Positions 1 to 6,086 of a stretch of DNA of 36,717 nucleotides are shown here, piece after piece. The notes under the pieces are model-generated. The model made no database searches, had not been told where the DNA came from, and saw only the letters and a list, made by a program, of their open reading frames with translations. The DNA is from CAIQIA01 sp945861105 (GTDB lineage Bacteria; Cyanobacteriota; Cyanobacteriia; PCC-6307; Cyanobiaceae): contig CANLCC010000023.1 of assembly GCA_947488815.1 (NCBI GenBank), forward strand, positions 1 through 36,717, written 5' to 3'. Made by a program: the position numbers and the translations under genes. Positions within the stretch are counted from its first letter, which is position 1, and each line of letters starts with the position of its first letter.

Positions 1-1
1 C

Positions 2-310
2 TACCACGCAAGGATTGAGTACAACGAAGAAACAGATCAGTTTCGGGGGGAGATTCTTGGACTCTCCGGGGGTGCGGATTTCTATGGGTCAAGCCCTGAT
101 GAGCTTCGTCATGAGTTCAAGAAATCGCTGGAAATCTTTCTTGAGGTCTGTAAGGAGCAAGGAATGGAGCCGCGTAGACAGTATTCCGGCAAGTTCAATC
201 TTCGAATTCCTCCTGAACTACACGAGAAGTTGGCGATGACCGCGGAGGAACAGGGGAAGAGTCTCAACGCACTTGCTCAGGAAGCGCTTCAGAAAAGTGT
301 CACGGCATAG
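2..310 (+). CDS. hicB: HicB-family antitoxin, 5'-truncated by the window edge
   Basis: An open frame enters from the left edge and ends at the TAG at 308-310, giving about 102 residues with no start inside the window. The N-terminal part (YHARIEYNEETDQFRGEI, then LGLSGGADFYG) is the partial RNase H-like HicB fold, and the last 45 residues (YSGKFNLRIPPELHEKLAM, then EEQGKSLNALAQEAL) are a ribbon-helix-helix DNA-binding domain. HicB neutralises the mRNA interferase HicA and represses its own operon. hicA would be expected just upstream, outside the window, so I cannot tell whether the pair is complete. Base composition is clearly less GC-rich than the core genes after 3100, in keeping with acquired DNA. 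The family is clear; the missing start is only an edge effect. Confidence 0.85.
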   Translation, partial: YHARIEYNEETDQFRGEILGLSGGADFYGSSPDELRHEFKKSLEIFLEVCKEQGMEPRRQYSGKFNLRIPPELHEKLAMTAEEQGKSLNALAQEALQKSVTA

Positions 311-450
311 AGGAACGGATAACACGCCCCTCGAGTGGACAGGCCACCATCGATTCCCAGCCTTCGTTGCCAAGTCCTTGCCTGCTACTCAGGGGCAGCG
401 TTAGCACTACACTTGCAAGCGATCCCACGGACGGCGACATAGACTCCTAA

Positions 451-469
451 TACAATCAACACCGAGAGG
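451..469 (+). promoter_or_regulatory. Possible -10 box and ribosome binding site for the TerB-BRCT gene
   Basis: TACAAT at 451-456 resembles a sigma-70 -10 hexamer and GAGAGG at 464-469 is a plausible Shine-Dalgarno sequence 11 nt before the ATG at 481. No good -35 hexamer lies 16-18 nt upstream (TTGCAA at 413-418 is too far away), so the promoter is only a weak candidate. The surrounding gap 311-480 shows nothing else I recognise. Confidence 0.3.
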
Positions 470-480
470 CTTGGTAAAGC

Positions 481-1374
481 ATGCATCCTGATCATGAGAC
501 GTATATCCGTTTCACAAGCAGGTCACGGCTTGAAAAGTCACTGCACAGTCTTCTTGGTCTTCTGAAAGGGATCTCAGCAGATCTGCAGATAAATGATACT
601 GAGATCTACTTCCTGAAAACTTGGCTGTCCGAGCACGAACCTCTAGAGGGATTTCATCCGTATAACGAGATTGTACCTGTCTTGCGCACAGCGCTTGACG
701 ATGGCGTGATCAGTGAGGACGAGCGAGATGACTTAATATGGGTATGCGAGCGCCTTTGTACCAATGAGTTTTATGATGAGATAACAACAGGCCTTCAGGA
801 ACTCCACGGCCTTCTTGGCGGAGTCGTTGCCGATGGAATTATTGCGGAGACAGAACTTCGAGGAATCCAGGACTGGATGGAGGCCAACGAGCAATCGAGA
901 AAACGTTGGCCTTACGATGAAGTTGAGAGCCTTATTATATCGGTAATAGCGGATGGCAAGATTGATGAAGAAGAGCATAAAGCCCTTGTTTCCTTCTTTG
1001 CTCAGTTTGTCGAAGTTCTCGATGACAAGACCTTGAGCGACCCCGTCATCTTATCCGACTCCACTCTCAAAGGGGTGTGCGCCAATAGTCCTGAGATTAT
1101 CTTCGATGGTGCTCGCTTTTGCCTAACAGGTGCGTCTTCAAGATACACAAGAGATGTTTTTGCGGATAAGATCAGATCTCTTGGAGGTGAAGTGGTCGGC
1201 AGCGTTTCAGGCAGGCTGAATTATCTTGTTATCGGAGGCGATGGGAATCCATGCTGGTCGTATGCTTGTTACGGCCGAAAAGTAGAGAAAGCAATCGAGC
1301 TTCGCAAGACGGGCGCAGAGATCATCATCGTTCATGAGTTTGATCTCCATGACGCCATTGAAGATGAGTGCTAA
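481..1374 (+). CDS. Duplicated TerB-like helical module plus C-terminal BRCT domain protein
   Basis: 297 residues, function unknown. Residues about 24-93 and 108-177 are two copies of one helical module: both begin with a GLLxG(I/V)xAD stretch, continue to a TW/DW(L/M) motif, and end with a second acidic motif (DDGVISEDE in copy 1, ADGKIDEEE in copy 2). This acidic D-G-x-I-x-x-x-E pattern resembles TerB-like and EF-hand-like helical proteins. Residues about 208-295 form a BRCT domain of the NAD-dependent DNA ligase type (FCLTGASSRYTRDVF, then GGEVVGSVSGRLNYLVIGG), a module that binds DNA ends or phosphoproteins. No nuclease or other catalytic motif is visible. It is cytoplasmic, with no signal peptide or membrane segment. 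Position among toxin-antitoxin and restriction remnants, and lower GC than the core genes, suggest horizontal transfer and possibly a DNA-damage or defence role; that role is inference. Confidence 0.75.
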   Translation: MHPDHETYIRFTSRSRLEKSLHSLLGLLKGISADLQINDTEIYFLKTWLSEHEPLEGFHPYNEIVPVLRTALDDGVISEDERDDLIWVCERLCTNEFYDEITTGLQELHGLLGGVVADGIIAETELRGIQDWMEANEQSRKRWPYDEVESLIISVIADGKIDEEEHKALVSFFAQFVEVLDDKTLSDPVILSDSTLKGVCANSPEIIFDGARFCLTGASSRYTRDVFADKIRSLGGEVVGSVSGRLNYLVIGGDGNPCWSYACYGRKVEKAIELRKTGAEIIIVHEFDLHDAIEDEC

Positions 1375-1391
1375 CACAGCCATTCACCTGA

Positions 1392-1505
1392 GCCGCCCCC
1401 AATCAGTTCGAAGCCGAAGCGATCCTGCAATCCAATGAACCCCGGGTTCGCTGGGAGGATCTCAGGGCAGGCTTTACAACTCCAGATCAGGCCCGTCAAT
1501 CTTGA
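1392..1505 (+). pseudogene. Possible 3' remnant of an antitoxin gene
   Basis: An open stretch without any in-frame start reads through 1392-1505 and stops at TGA 1503-1505, overlapping the TTG start of the RelE-like toxin at 1502 by four bases (TTGA). Such overlaps are typical between antitoxin and toxin genes. The peptide (FEAEAILQSNEPRVRWEDL, then RAGFTTPDQARQS) is acidic then polar, compatible with the tail of an antitoxin, but I do not recognise a family. It may be chance. Confidence 0.3.
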
Positions 1506-1762
1506 GCGACCGGATTGAATTTGTTAGCCCAGCCGCCAAGAGCTACCGCCAACTCGATCCTGTGCTGCAGCGACGGGTGGAGCGGGAGCTCAGTCGCCTC
1601 AGCGAGGCGCCACGCCATGCCGGTGTCATCCGCCTGCAGGCCAACGATGAGCTCTACCGTGTGCGGGTTGGCGATCTTCGCCTGATCTTCAGCGTCGAAG
1701 ACGACATGCTACTTGTGCTGATCGTCAAGATCGGGCAGAGGGGCTCCATCTACCGGCTTTGA
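1502..1762 (+). CDS. RelE/ParE-superfamily toxin
   Basis: 86 residues from a TTG start; no ATG or GTG fits better. The sequence shows the RelE/ParE pattern: an N-terminal strand and helix (IEFVSPAAKSYRQL), a basic helix (RRVERELSRLSEAP), the turn ELYRVRVGDLRLIFSVEDD and a terminal VKIGQRGSIYR strand. RelE members cleave mRNA on the ribosome while ParE members poison gyrase; the sequence alone does not decide between them. No intact antitoxin precedes it, only the open remnant ending at 1505, and none follows before yefM at 1921. It could be an orphan toxin, be neutralised in trans, or be inactive. Confidence 0.75.
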   Translation: MSDRIEFVSPAAKSYRQLDPVLQRRVERELSRLSEAPRHAGVIRLQANDELYRVRVGDLRLIFSVEDDMLLVLIVKIGQRGSIYRL

Positions 1763-1887
1763 TCATCCATCTCGATCTGATTGCCAGCCATCCTTTCCCG
1801 TGGATGATGCCCTCGGGGATGATCAGCTGGCATGAGCCTTCAGAGGTGAATCGAATCTTGATGGGATCCCGCGATCAAGCCAGTCCC

Positions 1888-1905
1888 TGTACGCTATCCT
1901 GTACA
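1888..1905. promoter_or_regulatory. Probable YefM-YoeB operator: two TGTAC-core boxes
   Basis: TGTACG at 1888-1893 and TGTACA at 1900-1905 are spaced exactly 12 bp centre to centre and lie 16-33 bp before the yefM ATG at 1921. The E. coli yefM-yoeB operator is known for paired palindromes with a TGTACA core at this kind of spacing, bound by YefM and YefM-YoeB. The same arrangement in front of a yefM-yoeB pair makes an autoregulatory operator likely. Confidence 0.65.
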
Positions 1906-1920
1906 GAGTCTGTCGATGCC

Positions 1921-2172
1921 ATGGACGCCATTTCTTACACAGCTGCCCGGGCCAACCTGGCGCAAACCATGAAGCGCGTCTGTGCTGACCACGAGCCGAT
2001 GATCATCACGCGCAATGGTGAACCATCGGTGGTGATGGTGTCGCTGGACGACTTCAAAGCCCTGGAAGAAACCGCCTATCTCCTCCGCACCCCCACCAAT
2101 GCCCGTCGCTTGATGGACGCCATCGACAGCCTGAATGCCGGTGGTGGCGAAGAACACGACCTGCCCGAATGA
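1921..2172 (+). CDS. yefM: YefM antitoxin (Phd/YefM family)
   Basis: 83 residues, the usual YefM length. I chose the ATG at 1921 because the Phd/YefM fold starts there (MDAISYTAARANLAQTMKRV); the open frame extends upstream to 1759 but that part has no similarity I recognise and contains the operator. The DNA-binding N-terminal half is followed by the family signature EPMIITRNGEPSVVMVSLDD and an acidic C-terminal toxin-binding tail. YefM binds and inhibits YoeB and represses transcription. It overlaps yoeB by four bases (ATGA, 2169-2172), giving translational coupling. Confidence 0.92.
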   Translation: MDAISYTAARANLAQTMKRVCADHEPMIITRNGEPSVVMVSLDDFKALEETAYLLRTPTNARRLMDAIDSLNAGGGEEHDLPE

Positions 2173-2423
2173 AGCTGGTTTTTGCGGAACAAGCCTGGGA
2201 CGACTATCTTTACTGGTCTTCCACTGACCCCAAACTCACCAAGCGGATCCACCTCCTCATCAAGGAGGCCAGCCGCACCCCGTTTGAAGGAGTCGGCAAG
2301 CCGGAACCTCTCCGTCATGCCCTCTCCGGTTACTGGTCGCGACGCATCAACGACGAACATCGCATGATCTACAGAGTTGACGGCGACTGCCTGCTGATTG
2401 CCCAGCTCCGCTATCACTACTGA
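2169..2423 (+). CDS. yoeB: YoeB toxin, ribosome-dependent mRNA interferase
   Basis: 84 residues, full family length. Hallmarks: the start MKLVFAEQAWDDYLYW, the segment FEGVGKPEPLRHALSGYWSRRI, the catalytic-region sequence NDEHRMIYRV and the terminal YHY. YoeB enters the ribosomal A site and cleaves mRNA; it is held inactive by YefM. All residues expected at the active site (E, R, H, Y near the C-terminus) appear present, so this pair looks functional, unlike the decayed genes on either side. Confidence 0.93.
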   Translation: MKLVFAEQAWDDYLYWSSTDPKLTKRIHLLIKEASRTPFEGVGKPEPLRHALSGYWSRRINDEHRMIYRVDGDCLLIAQLRYHY

Positions 2424-2431
2424 CCACCACC

Positions 2432-3143
2432 ATGAGCGCAGAAGCCAACCGCACCGTGCTGCGCGATGACGGGGTGGCGCTCGAATCCCAATACCGCCAG
2501 ATCCTGGAGCACCTCGGCAAGCAACACGGCCTGCTCGACAAGGAGCAGTGGATGACTCTCAGCGCCGACATCAAATCTGATCGCCTTGTATCACTACATC
2601 CCGGCGCTCTTCCGTGAATCGACATTGTGCAATCGGTGGTGCGCCTCTGCGCAATGAATCTCTTGCTCCACAACGTAGGGCCCACCCCAGCCGGTTCAGG
2701 GGGATGCCCTGCGCCAGCTGGGCGCAAGTCGTCGATCAAGGTGATTGGAGAAGAGGGCGATGTGAGCGGAGAAGCCATCACCTATGAACGGGACGACTTC
2801 TGGGCCACCACCTCCAACAAGCAGCTCAACTTTGTGCAGCACATCAAGTCGCTGCTCAAGACCAATGACCGGGCCGCGGTGATCGTTCCCGACAACGTGC
2901 TCTTCGAAGGCCGCGCCGGCAGCGCCCAGGCCGCCACCCGTCGCCTGTGGGTGTACGACCTGCGCACCAACAAGCACTTCACCCTCAAAACCAAACCCCT
3001 CCAGCGCGGCGACCTCGAAGACCTCCTCGCCCGCGACAAGATCAGCCGAACTGCGCAGCGCTCTGGAGCAGATGGAAGAGATCCTCGGGGATCTGGAGAT
3101 CAACGCAGCCCGGCCCAGCTGCGCAGCTCATCCAGGGTCATGA
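2432..3143 (+). pseudogene. hsdM: Collapsed hsdM (type I restriction-modification N6-adenine methyltransferase) pseudogene
   Basis: Fragments in HsdM order can be read: LRDDGV (N-terminus, 2432 onward), ILEHLGKQHGLLDKEQW and LSADIKSD, then a TGA at 2615-2617, then RLCAMNLLLHNVG, GRKSSIKVIGEEGD, DDFWATTSNKQLNFVQHIKS, VIVPDNVLFEGRAG and WVYDLRTNKHFTLK to about 3039. A coiled-coil-like tail (AELRSALEQMEEILGDLEI) continues in a different frame from about 3045 and stops at 3141-3143, so a frameshift lies near 3040. The SAM-binding region between the N-terminus and RLCAMN, the catalytic NPPF motif, and the block after VLFEG are missing. Known HsdM proteins are about 500 residues; less than half remains. 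No hsdS or hsdR is present. Its end overlaps the antisense thioredoxin-like gene. Confidence 0.8.
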
Positions 3144-3483
3144 CACCCTCGCTGCGCTTCTCCCCCAGCACCCAGGTGGGGAAGGCGCGGATGCCGGCCT
3201 TGCGGCAGCGCTCGCGGCCCTCGTCGGTCTTGTCGCATTCCACATAAGGCAGCCGCTGGGCCCCTTCGGTGCCGAACAGGTTCTTCTGATGGAAGCAGTG
3301 GCTGCACCACCAGGCGCCGTAGAAGATGGCCCCCTTGCGCTGGAGGTCCTCGGCGAGGCGGATCTGGTCGGGCCGCGACGGCGAGACCACCTCTTCGGTG
3401 GGGGCCGTGCGGCCCGGGGTCGGCAGCAGCGGCATCCCCAGAGCGGCCAGGCACAGGGTGAGGGTGGCGAACGGACGGATCAC
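3100..3483 (-). CDS. Exported thioredoxin-like protein, paralogue of the VKOR thioredoxin domain
   Basis: 127 residues. Residues 1-26 look like a signal peptide (hydrophobic LTLCLAALGMPLL, small residues after it). The rest is one thioredoxin-like domain with active-site pair C60-S-H-C63 in GAWWCSHCFHQKNLFG and the cis-Pro region AFPTWVLG. It matches the C-terminal domain of the VKOR fusion at 21020-21979 segment by segment (AWWCPHCHEQKELFG, GFPTWEING), so the two are paralogues. It probably acts in the lumen or periplasm as a disulfide oxidant or carrier, possibly re-oxidised by VKOR; that partnership is inference. It diverges from dnaJ with 119 bp between them, and its 3' end overlaps the hsdM remnant. 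Confidence 0.8.
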   Translation of the reverse strand: MIRPFATLTLCLAALGMPLLPTPGRTAPTEEVVSPSRPDQIRLAEDLQRKGAIFYGAWWCSHCFHQKNLFGTEGAQRLPYVECDKTDEGRERCRKAGIRAFPTWVLGEKRSEGVMTLDELRSWAGLR

Positions 3484-3552
3484 GGCAGCAGACCGGCTGC
3501 GGGCGACGCTAGGGGAAATCCGGACGGGGTTCCGCCCTGCCCCCGGCGCCCG

Positions 3553-3571
3553 CTCAGCCCCCGGGGCTGAG
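3553..3571. promoter_or_regulatory. Perfect 19-bp palindrome upstream of dnaJ
   Basis: CTCAGCCCC, one central C, GGGGCTGAG: nine-base arms with no mismatch. It lies 32 bp before the dnaJ ATG and 70 bp before the divergent thioredoxin-like start. It is not the CIRCE heat-shock operator (TTAGCACTC/GAGTGCTAA). It could be an operator or a hairpin in the dnaJ leader. Confidence 0.45.
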
Positions 3572-3602
3572 ACACTGGGCTCTGGACACGCATGGCGGAG
3601 CC

Positions 3603-4565
3603 ATGAACGGCGGCGGCTACAGGGATTACTTCAAGGTGCTGGAGCTGGAACGCGGGGCTGATGCCGATGCCATCAAGAAAGCCTTCAGGCGCCTGGCCCG
3701 CCAGTACCACCCCGATGTGAACCCCGGCGACGCCTCCGCCGAGGCCCGCTTCAAGGAGATCAGCGAGGCCTATGAGGTGCTCTCGGACCCCGAGAAGCGG
3801 CGCCGCTACGAGCAGTTCGGCCAGTACTGGAGCCAGGCCCCCGGCGGCGGGGCCGGCTTCGACGTCGACTTCGGCCGCTACGGCAGCTTTGACGACTTCA
3901 TCAACGACCTGCTCGGACGGTTCGGTGGCGCCAGCGGGTTCCCCGGTGGATTTCCGGGGGGCTTCGCCGGTGGCGGCTTCCCGGGCGGGTTCGCCGGTGG
4001 GGCCGCCGCCTCGGCTGCCGCAGCCGTGAACCTCGACGCCGAGGCCACCCTCAAGGTGAGCTTCGGCGAGGCGTTCCGCGGCAGCGAACGGAGCCTGCAG
4101 GTGAACCAGGAACGGGTGCAGGTGCGCATCCCCGCCGGGGTGCGCCAGGGCAGCCGGCTGCGGCTCAAGGGCAAAGGCAACCTGCAGCCCAGCACCGGCC
4201 GCCGCGGGGACCTCTATCTCAACGTGCAGCTCGAGACCCACCCGGTGTGGAGCCTCGATGGCGATCTGCTGCGGGCCGACCTGCCCCTGACACCGGCGGA
4301 GGCCGTGCTGGGGGGTGACATCCGCGTGCCGGTGCCCGATGGCGAGGCGGTGGTGACCGTGCCCGCCGGCATCAGCCCCGGCCGCAGCCTGCGGCTCAAG
4401 GGCAAGGGCTGGCCCCTGCGCAGCGGTCGCGGAGATCTGCTGCTCACCGTGCAGCTTCTGCTGCCCGATCCCCTCAGCCCCCAGGAGCAGGCCCTCTACG
4501 AACAGCTGCGTCAGTGCCGCAGCGGTGATCCCCGGGCCGACCTGTTCCAGCGCGCCCGCATCTGA
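3603..4565 (+). CDS. dnaJ: DnaJ/CbpA-type (type II) Hsp40 co-chaperone
   Basis: 320 residues. J domain at residues 5-70 with the HPD motif at 36-38 (RQYHPDVNPGD), which stimulates the ATPase of DnaK. A Gly/Phe-rich linker (about 80-140, with GGFPGGF-type repeats) follows. There is no CxxCxGxG zinc finger, so this is a type II (CbpA/DnaJ2) member. Two beta-sandwich substrate-binding domains follow (LKVSFGEAFRG, VRIPAGVRQGSRLRLKGKG, and a second copy VTVPAGISPGRSLRLKGKG near 260-280). The ATG at 3603 is a few residues before the J domain. It is 55 bp upstream of hemB on the same strand. A second, canonical DnaJ is usually encoded elsewhere in cyanobacteria. Confidence 0.92.
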   Translation: MNGGGYRDYFKVLELERGADADAIKKAFRRLARQYHPDVNPGDASAEARFKEISEAYEVLSDPEKRRRYEQFGQYWSQAPGGGAGFDVDFGRYGSFDDFINDLLGRFGGASGFPGGFPGGFAGGGFPGGFAGGAAASAAAAVNLDAEATLKVSFGEAFRGSERSLQVNQERVQVRIPAGVRQGSRLRLKGKGNLQPSTGRRGDLYLNVQLETHPVWSLDGDLLRADLPLTPAEAVLGGDIRVPVPDGEAVVTVPAGISPGRSLRLKGKGWPLRSGRGDLLLTVQLLLPDPLSPQEQALYEQLRQCRSGDPRADLFQRARI

Positions 4566-4592
4566 CCTCCCGAAGCCCCCGGACCCGCTCCG

Positions 4593-4598
4593 TAGGAT
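4593..4598 (+). promoter_or_regulatory. Possible hemB -10 box (TAGGAT)
   Basis: TAGGAT fits the TAnnnT -10 pattern and lies 22 nt before the hemB ATG, predicting a leader of about 15 nt. No clear -35 is visible. A similar TAGGGT stands before obgE. Confidence 0.35.
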
Positions 4599-4620
4599 CC
4601 AGCGTCCAGGCCTGCTCCGG

Positions 4621-5622
4621 ATGGACCTCTCCTATCGCCCCCGCCGTCTGCGCCGGACCCCCGCCCTGCGGGCGATGGTGCGGGAACACCACCTCAGCCC
4701 GGCCGATTTCATCTATCCCCTGTTCGTGCACGAAGGCGCCACGAACGAACCGATCGGTGCCATGCCGGGCTGCCAGCGCTGGAGCCTCGACGGCCTCGTG
4801 GCCGAAGTGGGCCGCGCCTGGGACCTGGGCATCCGCAGCGTCGTGCTGTTCCCGAAGGTGGCCGATGGCCTCAAGACCGAGGACGGAGCGGAATGCTTCA
4901 ACGAGCACGGTCTGATCCCCCGCGCCATCCGCCGCCTCAAGGAGGTGCATCCAGCCATGGCGATCATGACCGACGTGGCCCTCGATCCTTACTCGTGTGA
5001 TGGCCACGACGGAATCGTGTCGGCCGAAGGGATCGTGCTGAACGACGAAACCGTCGAGATTCTCTGCCGCCAGGCCGTCGCCCAGGCCCGGGCCGGCGCC
5101 GATCTGATCGGCCCCAGCGACATGATGGATGGTCGCGTCGGTGCCATCCGCGAAGCCCTTGATGAAGAGGGCTTCAGCCATGTCGGCATCATCAGCTACA
5201 CCGCCAAGTACGCCTCCGCCTATTACGGGCCCTTCCGCGAAGCCCTCGATTCGGCACCGCGGGCCGCCGCCGGCAAACCGATTCCGACCGACAAGAGCAC
5301 CTACCAGATGGATCCGGGCAATGCCCGGGAGGCCCTCACCGAAGCCCTGCTCGATGAGCAGGAAGGCGCCGACATCCTGATGGTCAAGCCTGGCCTGGCC
5401 TACCTCGACATCATCCACCGCCTGCGGGGAGAGACCGAACTGCCGATCGCGGCTTACAACGTCAGCGGCGAATACGCGATGGTCAAGGCCGCAGCTGAAC
5501 GGGGCTGGATCGATGAGCGGGCCGTGGTGCTCGAAACACTGCTCTGCTTCCGCCGTGCCGGCGCCGATCTGATCCTCACGTACCACGCCTGCGACGCCGC
5601 CGGCTGGCTGCGGCAGGGGTGA
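4621..5622 (+). CDS. hemB: Porphobilinogen synthase (delta-aminolevulinate dehydratase)
   Basis: 333 residues, normal length. It condenses two 5-aminolevulinate molecules into porphobilinogen, the first common step toward chlorophyll, heme and bilins. The two Schiff-base lysines are visible at K196 (SYTAKYASAYYGPFR) and K256 (ILMVKPGLAYLDI). The metal region reads DVALDPYSCDGHDG (residues 118-131): aspartates replace the cysteine triad of the zinc enzymes, so this is the Mg-dependent type common in photosynthetic organisms. The ATG at 4621 begins MDLSYRPRRLRRTPALRAMV, as in other bacterial HemB; the open frame before it overlaps dnaJ. It overlaps nothing and is followed by a VOC gene after 56 bp. 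Confidence 0.96.
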   Translation: MDLSYRPRRLRRTPALRAMVREHHLSPADFIYPLFVHEGATNEPIGAMPGCQRWSLDGLVAEVGRAWDLGIRSVVLFPKVADGLKTEDGAECFNEHGLIPRAIRRLKEVHPAMAIMTDVALDPYSCDGHDGIVSAEGIVLNDETVEILCRQAVAQARAGADLIGPSDMMDGRVGAIREALDEEGFSHVGIISYTAKYASAYYGPFREALDSAPRAAAGKPIPTDKSTYQMDPGNAREALTEALLDEQEGADILMVKPGLAYLDIIHRLRGETELPIAAYNVSGEYAMVKAAAERGWIDERAVVLETLLCFRRAGADLILTYHACDAAGWLRQG

Positions 5623-5678
5623 GCGGGATCCACGCGACAGGCCACCGCCCCCGAGAATGGCGGGAGCACGGAGTCGCC

Positions 5679-6086
5679 ATGCAGGTGGAACGGCTGGGCC
5701 ATGTGGCCATTCGCGTCGAGGACATGGAGCGGGCCAAGGCCTTCTACCTGGGCCTGGGCTGCCGCCTCGTCTGGGATGCCGCGGACTGGTGCTACCTGAT
5801 GGCCGGCGACGACGGCCTGGCCCTGCTGGGGCCCGACTACCGCGCCGCAGGCCCCCACTTCGCCTTCCATTTCAGCGACCGGGACCAGGTGCAGGCCATG
5901 CACGACCAGCTGCAGGCCGCCGGCGTCGCCGTCGGCGGCCTGCACGACCACCGGGACGGCACCGCCTCGTTCTACCTGCGGGACCCGGAAGGCAACTGGC
6001 TCGAAATGCTCTACGAACCCACCGGTGGCGTGGTGGGCAACACGGTGGGCAACACAGTGGGCGCCGATGGACGGGATCCGGGCTGA
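5679..6086 (+). CDS. VOC (glyoxalase/bleomycin-resistance) superfamily protein
   Basis: 135 residues. The start ATG at 5679 precedes the typical first strand (VERLGHVAIRVEDMERAKAFY). The second half holds HFAFHFSDRDQVQAM and the closing motif FYLRDPEGNWLEMLYEP. Candidate metal ligands are H8, a His in the FAFHF strand and the Glu of LEM. VOC proteins include lactoylglutathione lyases, dioxygenases and resistance proteins; nothing here fixes the substrate. The C-terminus is a repeat-derived tail (VGNTVGNTVG) encoded by a 12-bp tandem repeat, and the last 20 bp overlap mutS2, suggesting co-transcription. Confidence 0.82.
   Translation: MQVERLGHVAIRVEDMERAKAFYLGLGCRLVWDAADWCYLMAGDDGLALLGPDYRAAGPHFAFHFSDRDQVQAMHDQLQAAGVAVGGLHDHRDGTASFYLRDPEGNWLEMLYEPTGGVVGNTVGNTVGADGRDPG
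6032..6062. repeat. 12-bp direct repeat at the VOC/mutS2 junction
   Basis: GGTGGGCAACAC occurs twice head to tail (6032-6043, 6044-6055) with a partial third copy (AGTGGGC). It encodes the VGNT repeats at the VOC C-terminus and ends five bases before the mutS2 ATG. Confidence 0.8.

Noticed and set aside
1759..1920. Upstream extension of yefM to a longer 137-residue protein
   Set aside because: The extension contains the operator boxes and has no similarity to the Phd/YefM fold, which begins exactly at 1921.
3553..3571. CIRCE/HrcA operator before dnaJ
   Set aside because: The palindrome has a 1-nt centre and CTCAGCCCC arms, unlike TTAGCACTC-N9-GAGTGCTAA.
3896..4010. Gly-rich repeats in dnaJ as a separate repeat element or CRISPR-like array
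   Set aside because: They are the normal Gly/Phe linker of a type II DnaJ; units are short, in frame and without spacers.
4474..5586. 370-codon minus-strand open frame opposite hemB
   Set aside because: hemB has all catalytic residues in the plus frame; the antisense frame is compositionally biased.
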